A stretch of 7,107 nt of DNA, from NCBI GenBank assembly GCA_903917305.1, contig CAIXAA010000234.1, positions 1 to 7,107 of the forward strand, in the 5' to 3' direction. The first letter of the stretch is position 1. The number at the start of each line of letters is the position of its first letter. Shown here piece after piece: positions 1-5,779 of the stretch. This DNA is from an uncultured Myxococcales bacterium. GTDB lineage: Bacteria > Myxococcota_A > UBA9042. The position numbers and the translations under genes were made by a program. Below the pieces are notes generated by a model. The model searched no databases. It worked only from the letters and a program-made list of their open reading frames with translations, and had not been told where the DNA came from.

Positions 1-335
1 CGCGTCAGGTCCTCGAACAGCACCGGCTTGATCAGGTAGTCGAATGCGCCAAAACGCAGCGCCTCCACCGCCGTCTCCACCGACGCGAACGCCGTCGTCA
101 GGATCATGAACGTCTCGGGGCGCTCGGCGGCGAGGCGCTTCAAGAGCGTCATGCCGTCCATGCCCGGCAGCCGGATGTCGCTGACGACAGCCGCGAAGCC
201 TTGGTCCAGCGCCATGCGCAGCGCCGTCTCGCCATCGCCCGCGCCCTCGACCTCGTAGCCTTCGCGCGTGAGCAGCTCGCACAGGTTGGCGCGCAAGATC
301 GGTTCGTCTTCCACAATCAGGATGCGTTCGTTCAT
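1..335 (-). CDS. Response regulator, receiver domain (3' part off the window); probably NtrC family
   Basis: This is the phosphoacceptor partner of the adjacent kinase and a cytoplasmic regulator. About 111 residues are visible and form a full receiver domain. The acidic pair is E9-D10 after the hydrophobic strand ILIV. The phosphorylated Asp is D53 in VVSDIRLPGMDG. The conserved Thr is T81 in ILTTAFAS, and the conserved Lys is K103 in DYLIKPV. The ATG at 335 overlaps the kinase stop as ATGA, so translation is probably coupled; upstream there is only a purine-rich GGCGGGG. The wording of the last helices (ASVETAVEAL, GAFDYLIKPVLFEDL) is typical of sigma-54-dependent NtrC/AtoC-type regulators. 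This fits the -24/-12 motifs at 4163-4178 and 4348-4363. The AAA+ and Fis-type HTH domains cannot be seen, so the output class is inferred. Receiver identity is near certain. Confidence 0.93.
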   Translation of the reverse strand, partial: MNERILIVEDEPILRANLCELLTREGYEVEGAGDGETALRMALDQGFAAVVSDIRLPGMDGMTLLKRLAAERPETFMILTTAFASVETAVEALRFGAFDYLIKPVLFEDLT

Positions 336-2569
336 GACCCCGCCTGCTGCCAGCCCGTCGCCGAGGGCAGCGTAATGCGAAACACCGTTCCACCCGGACC
401 CGATTCCTCCATCAGGAGCTCGCCGCCCAGACCCGTGACGATGCCCTTGCTGACGAACAGGCCGAGGCCCGTGCCGCGTCCGGGCACCTTGGTGGTGAAG
501 AACGGCTCGAACAGGTGGCCGCGCGCGCTGTCCGGCACGCCGCGGCCGGAGTCGCGCACGCGCACGACCGCGACGTCGCCTTGCGTGTCGGTCTCGAACA
601 CCAGCGTGCCGCCGTCCGGCATCGCGTCCATCGCGTTCAGGCCGAGGTTGATCAGCACCTGGATCAGCTGATCTTCAGTGCAACGCACCGGCGGCACGCC
701 ATCGGCCTCCACGACCTCGATCGCCACATTGCGGGCGCGCGGATCGTGGCGGATGAGGCGCACCACGTCGCGGGCCACCTGCGCCGGCGCGACCAGCACG
801 GCGGCCTCGTCACGGCGGCGGGCAAAGGAGACGAGCTCGCGCAGAAGTCTGGTAATTCGCTCCACTTCCTTGCCGACGATCTCCAGCGTCTGCTCCACGC
901 GCCCGGGCGCCGGGGCCTCGCGCGCCAGGCGCAGCTGCGACTGCACGGCCGCCAGCGGGTTGCCAATCTCGTGCGCCATGCCCGCGGCCATGATGCCGAA
1001 CGCCGACATCTTTTCCTGATGCACCATCTGCGCTTGCAGCCGCCGTTCGTCCGTCACCAGCCGCCGCAGCTGGATGACCGCCTCGACCGCGCCATCGGGC
1101 GACATCACCGGAAAGGTCTGCACGTGCACGATGTCGTCGCGATCGCCGTGCCGTTCGATGCGCTCGGCGGCAAAGGAGCGGCCGGTGTTGATCGTGGAGC
1201 ACACCGGGCACGTCTCGCAAGGTGCTGTCTCCACTTCGAAATGCTTGTGGTAGTCGCCACCGACCAGCTCGGCGCCGTAGCGCAGCAGCGCAGCTTCGTT
1301 GGCTTTGACGACCGTGCGTGCGCGGCCGACGATCACCACCGGCTCCGCGATGGAATTCAGCAGGCGTTCCGAAAACTCCTGGCTCGTCTGCAGCTCGTGC
1401 GTGCGTTCGGCGATGCGCTGCTCCAACAGGGCGTGCGACTCCTGGACGGCGCTGCTCATCCGGTTGAAGGACGTTGCAAGATCGCGCACTTCCACCGTGC
1501 CTCCCAACGGCACGCGCACGCCCAGCGCGCCCTGCGCGGCCCGCGTCGCCGCCGCTGACAGGGCCGCCAGCGGCTGCGAGATGCGCCCGACGACCGCGAG
1601 AGCCGTCAGGACCACGAGCGCCGTCAGCAGCACCGCGAAGAAAAACGCTTGCCATTTCAACGTGTCGAGCGCGGCCAGCGCGGCCTGCACCGGCGTCTCG
1701 ACCAGGATGCCCCAGCCCAGCTCCGTCACCGGCGCGTAGGCACCGACGACGTGGCCACCCGGGCTCTGGTACTTGCCCTCCCAGGGCTCCGCACCGAAGG
1801 TGCGCCCGGACTCCGGCCGCCGCAGCTGCGAAATCTGGCCTTGCTGCGGCGCGCCCTGGTCATCCCGTGCGATGATTCGCCCTGCGGAATCGACCAGGTA
1901 CAGCGCAGCCAGCGAGCCCGTGCCGACCACGTGCCGCGCCTGGCCATCGCCCAGCAGCACGGTCGCCCGCGCGCAAAACACGCCAAGGAAATCGCCGGCC
2001 GTGTCGTTGATCGGCGCGGAGAGCAGCAGCGCCGGGTGATCGCCGCTCCAGTCGATGCCGTCGATCGCCGCGACCTGGCGGCCTCTGCGAAAACAGGCAC
2101 TTTCGCGTTGATCGCCAGGATGCGAGGGCAGATCCAGCGACGACACGGTGAGCGTTCCGGTCGGCGACAGGATGTAGAACTCGTCGATGGCGCCGCTCTC
2201 GCTCTGCTTGGCAACCAGGTGCGATTTCAGGGCGTTGCGCACGGATTCGCGGGCGTTCTCGTCGTCCACGTGCAGCGCGCGCAAGAGGCCGAACAGGTGC
2301 TGGTTGCCGGCGACCACGGCATCGGTGGTCTGGTACTTCTCGCGCACGAAGCGAAAGACGGCGTTGGCTTCCAAGGACGCGATGTTGTGGACGTTTCGCA
2401 GCTCTGCGCGCTCGAAGTAGCGCCGGCTCTGGAAGTAGCCCCAGGCGTTGGTGAGCAGCAGCGGTCCGACCGTGAACACCAGCAGCAAGGCCACAAGCTG
2501 CCGCCGCAGGGTCCAAGGACCGCCGCTGTCACCACGCTGCGCGCTGAGCCACTTCCATGCAGGTTTCAT
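332..2569 (-). CDS. Membrane sensor histidine kinase: Cache-like sensor, HAMP, PAS with CxxCxxC, HisKA, HATPase
   Basis: This inner-membrane kinase (745 aa) would autophosphorylate and pass phosphate to the overlapping regulator. Helices lie at about residues 25-46 and 308-328. They flank a periplasmic region of about 260 residues with double-Cache features (YILSPTGTL, LYLVDSAGRIIARDD, and GWGILVETP before the second helix). HAMP covers about 329-380, followed by a short coiled coil and a PAS domain at about 400-505. The PAS domain contains a cysteine cluster C451-x2-C454-x2-C457. HisKA carries the H-box MAHEIGNPLAAV with phospho-acceptor H533. The ATPase domain has the N-box NLGLNAMDAM (N645), G1 DSGRGVP, F-box FEPFFTTK and G2 GRGTGLGLF, all intact. 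The start is ambiguous because GTG (2572) and ATG (2569) are adjacent. A TAGG lies 6 nt before the ATG but only 3 nt before the GTG, so ATG is chosen. It lies 60 bp after the cytochrome-barrel gene with no terminator between them, so co-transcription is likely. The ligand is unknown. Confidence 0.95.
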   Translation of the reverse strand: MKPAWKWLSAQRGDSGGPWTLRRQLVALLLVFTVGPLLLTNAWGYFQSRRYFERAELRNVHNIASLEANAVFRFVREKYQTTDAVVAGNQHLFGLLRALHVDDENARESVRNALKSHLVAKQSESGAIDEFYILSPTGTLTVSSLDLPSHPGDQRESACFRRGRQVAAIDGIDWSGDHPALLLSAPINDTAGDFLGVFCARATVLLGDGQARHVVGTGSLAALYLVDSAGRIIARDDQGAPQQGQISQLRRPESGRTFGAEPWEGKYQSPGGHVVGAYAPVTELGWGILVETPVQAALAALDTLKWQAFFFAVLLTALVVLTALAVVGRISQPLAALSAAATRAAQGALGVRVPLGGTVEVRDLATSFNRMSSAVQESHALLEQRIAERTHELQTSQEFSERLLNSIAEPVVIVGRARTVVKANEAALLRYGAELVGGDYHKHFEVETAPCETCPVCSTINTGRSFAAERIERHGDRDDIVHVQTFPVMSPDGAVEAVIQLRRLVTDERRLQAQMVHQEKMSAFGIMAAGMAHEIGNPLAAVQSQLRLAREAPAPGRVEQTLEIVGKEVERITRLLRELVSFARRRDEAAVLVAPAQVARDVVRLIRHDPRARNVAIEVVEADGVPPVRCTEDQLIQVLINLGLNAMDAMPDGGTLVFETDTQGDVAVVRVRDSGRGVPDSARGHLFEPFFTTKVPGRGTGLGLFVSKGIVTGLGGELLMEESGPGGTVFRITLPSATGWQQAGS

Positions 2570-2629
2570 CACCTGCCTACTGTAGCGGATTGGCGCGCGT
2601 CATGTGCGTCTTCTTAGGAACTGCGGCGC

Positions 2630-4054
2630 TCAGTACGCGTAGGCCATGCCGAGGGTGATCGCCTGCACGTCCGCCTTGACCTTGCCGGCTGCCATGCCGC
2701 CGACGCCGTCCCAGCCACCGGGAGGCGCGCCGTCCGCATGCTCGATGTCCGCCACCAGCGTGAGCTTCATGTTCGGCAGGATGAGCGCGGCCACGCCCGG
2801 CATGATGCGCATGTCGGACACGGAGGTGCCGCCGTCGGGCGAGACGGTCGCATTCTCCACGCGCACCGCGGGGACGAGCCACGGGTAGACGACGTAGGAC
2901 AGCTCGCCGAACTGCTGGAAGCTCGTGGCCTTGAGGCCCGCGGCGTTCACGTTGTCGTGCGATTCGTAGCTCATGCCGCAATCGAGTTCGAGCGAGCCGA
3001 GCTGACCGCGCAGCGCGCCGCCGGCCACGTTCGCGTTGTCGCGGGCGAGGACGGTGCCGTAGCGGGACGAGGAGTGGAAGCCATAGACATCAATGGTCAA
3101 CGCCGTCTCCGCCCACGGCTTCATCGCGTCGGGCACCGCGCTGCCGTTCTCGCCGTCCAGGCGCACGCCGCCGATCTTGTAGCCCACGTGGCCGTAGACG
3201 TTGTCCGGCGCGCGCGAGAAGGCGTTGGTGCCCTGGTTGATGCCGACCGAGTAGTTCAGGCTGCCCTCGGCGGTGCCGGTCAACTCGAAACCGTTGGAGT
3301 TGTTGAGGGTTGCCCAGGAGCTGTCCACGCTCGCTGCGCCGCCGAAGATGGCGGTCATGTTGGCCGACGTCAGGCGACCGTCCGCGAGGTAGGAGGAGTG
3401 CGGTCCGAAGCTGGACAGCGTCGGCACGAAGGAGCCGACCGTCAGGTTCAGGGCGTGCGCCGGTCCCACCAGATCGTTGAACAGGACGAGCGCATGCTCG
3501 ATGGACAGGCCGGCGCTGTTCGCCGTCAACTCCGCGAAATACGTGACTGTTTCGCTGAGGTTGCCGCCGCCCCACAGGTGCGCTTCTTCGACGATGTGGT
3601 CAAAGACGACGGGAGCGCCGCCATCGGAGTCCGCACCAGCGCTCTGCGACATGGGGTGTAGTGACAGCGTGCCGTTGACACCAAAGGCAAAAGGCAGGTT
3701 CTGCGGGATGCTCGCCGGCCAGACCGCGTTCGGGAACACCTTCTTGTACGCCTCGCTGCCGAGCGCCAGCGGCTCCTGCTTGACGAAGTCGGCATCCGCG
3801 CCGGGGAAGCGGAAGCCATTGCGGCGAAACGCTTCGCCGAACGGGTTGAGCCGCGGATAGATGCTGTGGCACGTCGTGCAGCTGGTGCCGTACTTGCGCG
3901 CGAACGCCGGAATGGCGGATGCGGTCGACGGCATGGCGACGGATGCCGCGACAGCCAGCCCGACCAGCGCGACGACGTACGAACCCGGCAGGGCTCGCTG
4001 GCCCCCGCGGCCTTCGACGTGTCCAGATCGCCCCTCACGAGTCAGGAAGTTCAT
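2630..4054 (-). CDS. Outer-membrane cytochrome fused to a beta-barrel (Cyc2-like architecture)
   Basis: This 474-aa protein is predicted to carry one c-type heme and sit in the outer membrane. A long basic N-terminus and a hydrophobic stretch (about 26-39) end in PSTASA, with probable cleavage after A47. The mature protein starts IPAFARKYGTSC. The heme motif is C59-TT-C62-H63, followed by YPRLNPFGEAFRRNGF. That layout (FAR..g..C..CH...P.L..FG..F...G) is the one seen at the N-terminus of Cyc2-type cytochrome-porins. From about residue 120 onward there are many short amphipathic strands rich in Gly, Asn, Ser and aromatic residues, ending in ITLGMAYAY, as expected of a barrel with a C-terminal aromatic residue. 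A role in moving electrons across the outer membrane is inferred; Fe(II) oxidation as in Cyc2 is only one possibility. It is the first gene of an operon with the kinase and regulator. The frame stays open upstream, but ATG 4054 has GGAG 6 nt before it, which makes it the best start. Confidence 0.85.
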   Translation of the reverse strand: MNFLTREGRSGHVEGRGGQRALPGSYVVALVGLAVAASVAMPSTASAIPAFARKYGTSCTTCHSIYPRLNPFGEAFRRNGFRFPGADADFVKQEPLALGSEAYKKVFPNAVWPASIPQNLPFAFGVNGTLSLHPMSQSAGADSDGGAPVVFDHIVEEAHLWGGGNLSETVTYFAELTANSAGLSIEHALVLFNDLVGPAHALNLTVGSFVPTLSSFGPHSSYLADGRLTSANMTAIFGGAASVDSSWATLNNSNGFELTGTAEGSLNYSVGINQGTNAFSRAPDNVYGHVGYKIGGVRLDGENGSAVPDAMKPWAETALTIDVYGFHSSSRYGTVLARDNANVAGGALRGQLGSLELDCGMSYESHDNVNAAGLKATSFQQFGELSYVVYPWLVPAVRVENATVSPDGGTSVSDMRIMPGVAALILPNMKLTLVADIEHADGAPPGGWDGVGGMAAGKVKADVQAITLGMAYAY

Positions 4055-4060
4055 TGGATT

Positions 4061-4064
4061 CTCC
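4061..4064 (-). promoter_or_regulatory. Ribosome binding site (GGAG) fixing the start of the cytochrome-barrel gene
   Basis: On the minus strand GGAG stands six bases before the ATG at 4054. It overlaps another in-frame ATG at 4066, which has no Shine-Dalgarno sequence of its own. This favours the 474-aa form over a four-residue-longer one. Confidence 0.7.
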
Positions 4065-4162
4065 ATCAGTTGGCCGCGCAGAAGGCCAAGCCCCCCTTCC
4101 GTCCGCCGGTCCACACCACCATGGTGCGGCCCGACGCGCGTGCGGGTCCGCCGCAGCGTGAC

Positions 4163-4178
4163 AGCAAGAACTGGGCCA
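4163..4178 (-). promoter_or_regulatory. Sigma-54 (-24/-12) promoter for the cytochrome-barrel / kinase / regulator operon
   Basis: Read on the minus strand the sequence is TGGCCCAGTTCTTGCT. It matches the RpoN consensus TGGCACG-N4-TTGCW in the whole TGGC block, the whole TTGC block and the final W. The diagnostic spacing GG-N10-GC is exact; mismatches are confined to two of the three bases after TGGC. Taking the final C as -12, transcription would start near 4152, giving a leader of about 98 nt. The position directly upstream of an operon ending in a probable NtrC-type regulator supports it. Use of the promoter is inferred. Confidence 0.65.
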
Positions 4179-4191
4179 TGCGCAAGAATAT

Positions 4192-4207
4192 TGTGAATCG
4201 TATCAGA
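4192..4207. promoter_or_regulatory. CRP/FNR-family-like dyad operator
   Basis: The sequence TGTGA-N6-TCAGA matches the CRP consensus TGTGA-N6-TCACA at nine of ten fixed bases. It is flanked by T and A bases that extend the symmetry (TT.TGA..C and G..TCA.AA). It sits in the only AT-rich patch of the intergenic region, centred about 47 bp upstream of the predicted minus-strand start and about 175 bp upstream of the plus-strand one. The cognate regulator is not in the window. An AT-rich spacer for DNA bending is the alternative. Confidence 0.4.
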
Positions 4208-4232
4208 ATCCTGGCGGCGGAGGCAAAATGCG

Positions 4233-4353
4233 GGCGTCGGCCGCAGGCGAAACGGTCGCAACCTCGCGAGCCTGGCGTTGGCCGTCTCGCAGACCTGCAA
4301 GTCGGCCGCGCGGACGCGGCTGCCGGCCATTCGCGATTCGTGGGCGTTGGCCG
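4233..4353 (+). repeat. Three direct copies of GGCGTYGGCCG
   Basis: The 11-mer occurs at 4233-4243 (Y is C), 4274-4284 and 4343-4353 (Y is T). The first and third copies share two further bases (CA). The second runs into the left arm of the palindrome and the third overlaps the plus-strand -24 element. The spacing is irregular (41 and 69 bp), so helical phasing is not evident. They may be half-sites of the same regulator or a by-product of GC-rich composition. Confidence 0.4.
4280..4307. promoter_or_regulatory. 28-bp imperfect palindrome, candidate shared enhancer (UAS)
   Basis: The outer arms are GGCCG and CGGCC, and the inner arms are GCAG and CTGC around a central AC, with a CT/AG pair between them. 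Of the 14 base-pair positions 11 are complementary; the exceptions are one T-T, one C-A and the central A-C. The centre (4293.5) is about 141 bp upstream of the predicted minus-strand start and about 80 bp upstream of the plus-strand start. Both distances are usual for sites bound by NtrC-family activators through their Fis-type HTH. No T-run follows, so it does not look like a terminator. Confidence 0.55.
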
Positions 4354-4363
4354 CATGCTTGCA
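4348..4363 (+). promoter_or_regulatory. Sigma-54 (-24/-12) promoter for the SCO operon
   Basis: The sequence TGGCCGCATGCTTGCA contains the TGGC and TTGC blocks of the RpoN consensus with the exact GG-N10-GC spacing and a final W. The three bases after TGGC do not match. With the final C as -12, transcription would start near 4374, leaving a leader of about 47 nt before the SCO start codon. It faces away from the similar motif at 4163-4178; the two share TGGCC and CTTGC. Confidence 0.55.
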
Positions 4364-4411
4364 ATGCGGGTGCCTGGCCATCGTCCCCTTGTCGACACGA
4401 CGGCGGCGCCC

Positions 4412-4416
4412 GGAGG
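4412..4416 (+). promoter_or_regulatory. Ribosome binding site (GGAGG) fixing the start of the SCO gene
   Basis: GGAGG lies four bases before the ATG at 4421. An in-frame GTG directly before that ATG would leave a gap of only one base. The ATG is therefore preferred, and it places the lipoprotein signal right at the N-terminus. Confidence 0.7.
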
Positions 4417-4420
4417 TGTG

Positions 4421-5032
4421 ATGCGCGCAACCTTGGCCCTCTTGCTGCTGTTCCTCGCGCTGTCGGCGTGTCGTCGCCAACCGCCTGAGGACATGGATGA
4501 TCTCGGCGTGGTGCCCGCCTGGTCGGCGACTGCGGAGGATGGGCGGCCGATCGGCACGGCGCAGCTGCGCGGCAAGGTCTGGGTCGTGAACTTCCTGTTC
4601 ACGTCGTGCCCGACGTCCTGCCCGCCGCTCGCGCGCGCGACCGCGCAACTGCAGGAGCGCCTGCGCGCCTTGCTGCCCAAAGGGGAGCCGCCTGCGGTCC
4701 AGATCGTGTCGATCACCGTGGATCCGGAGACGGACACGCCCGAAGTGCTGCGGGACTTTGCCAAGAAGTACGCCGCCGACCCGAAGCTGTGGCACTTCGC
4801 GACCCTCGGCAACTACGACGCGACGGAGAAGCTGGTGACGGAAGGCTTTCTCTCGCAGGTGCTGCGCCCCGATCCGGCGCCGGGCGCCACCAAGCCCAGC
4901 GCGGTCGACACGGCGCACAGCCTGCACTTCGTCGTCGTCGATCAGCGCGGGCACATTCGCGGCAAGTGGGACAAGGATGCGGGCGGAATCGAGGCGACGC
5001 TCGCCGCCGTGCGGTACCTCGCCGACCTCTAG
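4421..5032 (+). CDS. SCO1/SenC-family lipoprotein (copper chaperone / thiol-redox protein)
   Basis: The 203-aa protein has a signal peptide ending in the lipobox LSAC, so C17 would be lipidated and the protein anchored to a membrane facing the periplasm. The thioredoxin-like SCO domain follows. GKVWVVNFLFTSCPTSCP contains the metal/thiol pair C63-x3-C67, SITVDPETDTP is the conserved loop, and H166 in TAHSLHFVVVD is the third Cu ligand. All ligands are intact and the length is normal. SCO proteins deliver copper to the CuA site of cytochrome oxidase or act as thiol reductases. No oxidase genes are nearby, so the client is unknown. The divergent cytochrome-barrel gene suggests a role in extracytoplasmic redox or copper handling (inference). 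It is the first gene of a plus-strand set, 54 bp before the next gene. R18 after the lipid Cys does not resemble an inner-membrane Asp retention signal. Confidence 0.93.
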   Translation: MRATLALLLLFLALSACRRQPPEDMDDLGVVPAWSATAEDGRPIGTAQLRGKVWVVNFLFTSCPTSCPPLARATAQLQERLRALLPKGEPPAVQIVSITVDPETDTPEVLRDFAKKYAADPKLWHFATLGNYDATEKLVTEGFLSQVLRPDPAPGATKPSAVDTAHSLHFVVVDQRGHIRGKWDKDAGGIEATLAAVRYLADL

Positions 5033-5086
5033 CCAGTTGACCGCCACCGGCCGCACGCGCAGAGTCATGGGCGACGGAGGCAGGCC

Positions 5087-5668
5087 ATGACGGACCACAA
5101 CGCGCTGATTGCCAAGCTGTCCGAGCGCTTTCGCACGCTCTCGGCCCTGATGTACGACACGGGCGTCGATCCGGCGCGCGTGGACGCCGAGATCGCGCCG
5201 TTGCTCGCCGAGGACGTCCTGTTCACGGACCCGTGGCAGCAAGGCAAGGGCCGCGCGAACTACCGGCTTGGCGCCGCGGGGTTCCACGCGATGTTCCGCT
5301 TCACGCTCGACATTGCGCAGGTCGGCGTCCAGCTGACCGACGACGGCAAGGAGGGCAGGGCGATCATCGAAGGCGTCATGAACTTGCGGCCTTTCGGCCC
5401 GTGGTACACCTATCCATTGCGCACGATCCTCATCTACGACTTCGTCGTGACGGACGCCGACAGCACGCCGCCGGGCATCCTGATCCGCGCCCACGAAGAG
5501 ATGTGGAGCCTTGCCGAGATGATCGCAGCGCTGCCGGTCACGGGCTGGGTCTACCGCCGCGCCTTCCGACCCGCATTCAGCCGTGGTTTCCTCGTCGCGT
5601 CGTGGCTGAGCGCGCGGGCTCGCGGGGTGCTGCCGGACTTCCGCTCCCTCGATCGCCGAAACCGGTAG
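5087..5668 (+). CDS. NTF2-like fold protein, resembling DUF2358
   Basis: The 193-aa protein has no signal peptide or clear membrane helix and is probably cytoplasmic. The region LLAEDVLFTDPW (about 39-50) is the typical beginning of SnoaL/NTF2-like and DUF2358 domains. YPLRTILIYDFVV and LIRAHEEMWSL (about 109-142) match the later strands, including the H-x-x-x-W feature of DUF2358. The tail from about 148 is basic and aromatic (GWVYRRAFRPAF). The assignment rests on remembered family patterns, and no enzymatic role can be given; such folds bind small hydrophobic ligands or serve as enzymes. A perfect GGAGG at 5076-5080 lies six bases before the ATG. The short gap behind the SCO gene suggests one transcript. 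It may also be unrelated in function to its neighbours. Confidence 0.8.
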   Translation: MTDHNALIAKLSERFRTLSALMYDTGVDPARVDAEIAPLLAEDVLFTDPWQQGKGRANYRLGAAGFHAMFRFTLDIAQVGVQLTDDGKEGRAIIEGVMNLRPFGPWYTYPLRTILIYDFVVTDADSTPPGILIRAHEEMWSLAEMIAALPVTGWVYRRAFRPAFSRGFLVASWLSARARGVLPDFRSLDRRNR

Positions 5669-5779
5669 CATGGCTGCCGCGTCAAAATCCGTTATCCGTC
5701 AAAGGCTTCGCCGACGCAGCTTGACGTTGCCCCGCGGCATTGGCAGGTTCCGCACCACTTCATCCGCTAGGAGTTCCCC
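5669..5779. other. Short intergenic gap with CGTCAA/TTGACG repeats
   Basis: CGTCAA occurs at 5680-5685 and 5697-5702, and its complement TTGACG at 5721-5726. TTGACG could serve as a -35 box, but the best -10 at the right distance (CAGGTT near 5744) is poor, although a TG lies just before it. No hairpin with a T-run is visible. A separate promoter for the next gene is possible but not shown. Confidence 0.3.

Larger units (their letters stand above)
4055..4420. promoter_or_regulatory. Divergent regulatory intergenic region between the two operons
   Basis: This 366-bp non-coding stretch separates the minus-strand cytochrome-barrel gene from the plus-strand SCO gene. It holds two outward-facing -24/-12 promoter motifs, a long imperfect palindrome between them, a CRP/FNR-like dyad in a short AT-rich island (about 4184-4210), and three copies of GGCGTYGGCCG. 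Each element has its own entry. The predicted leaders are about 98 nt for the minus operon and about 47 nt for the plus operon. The reading frame of the SCO gene stays open leftward through the whole region. However, the signal peptide and Shine-Dalgarno sequence place its start at 4421, so this stretch is regarded as regulatory. Confidence 0.75.

Noticed and set aside
515..2617. Long plus-strand open frames antisense to the kinase
   Set aside because: Their composition (His, Arg, Ala, Gln) is that of a GC-rich antisense frame, and the kinase frame contains every catalytic motif intact.
2738..3661. Plus-strand frame antisense to the cytochrome-barrel gene
   Set aside because: No start signal or domain, and the minus-strand frame carries the signal peptide, CxxCH motif and barrel strands.
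4117..4126. Perfect 10-bp palindrome CACCATGGTG in the predicted leader of the cytochrome operon
   Set aside because: It is short, has no loop for an RNA hairpin, and lies downstream of the predicted start without a known counterpart.
4067..5671. Long open minus-strand frame continuing upstream of the cytochrome-barrel gene and antisense to the SCO and NTF2-like genes
   Set aside because: It has no recognisable domain, is Arg/Ala-rich shadow sequence, and the opposite strand carries complete SCO motifs. The true start at 4054 has its own Shine-Dalgarno sequence and signal peptide.
5741..5755. Sigma-54-like TGGCA before the four-helix membrane gene
   Set aside because: The base pair expected at -12 is absent: ten bases after GG there is AC, not GC.
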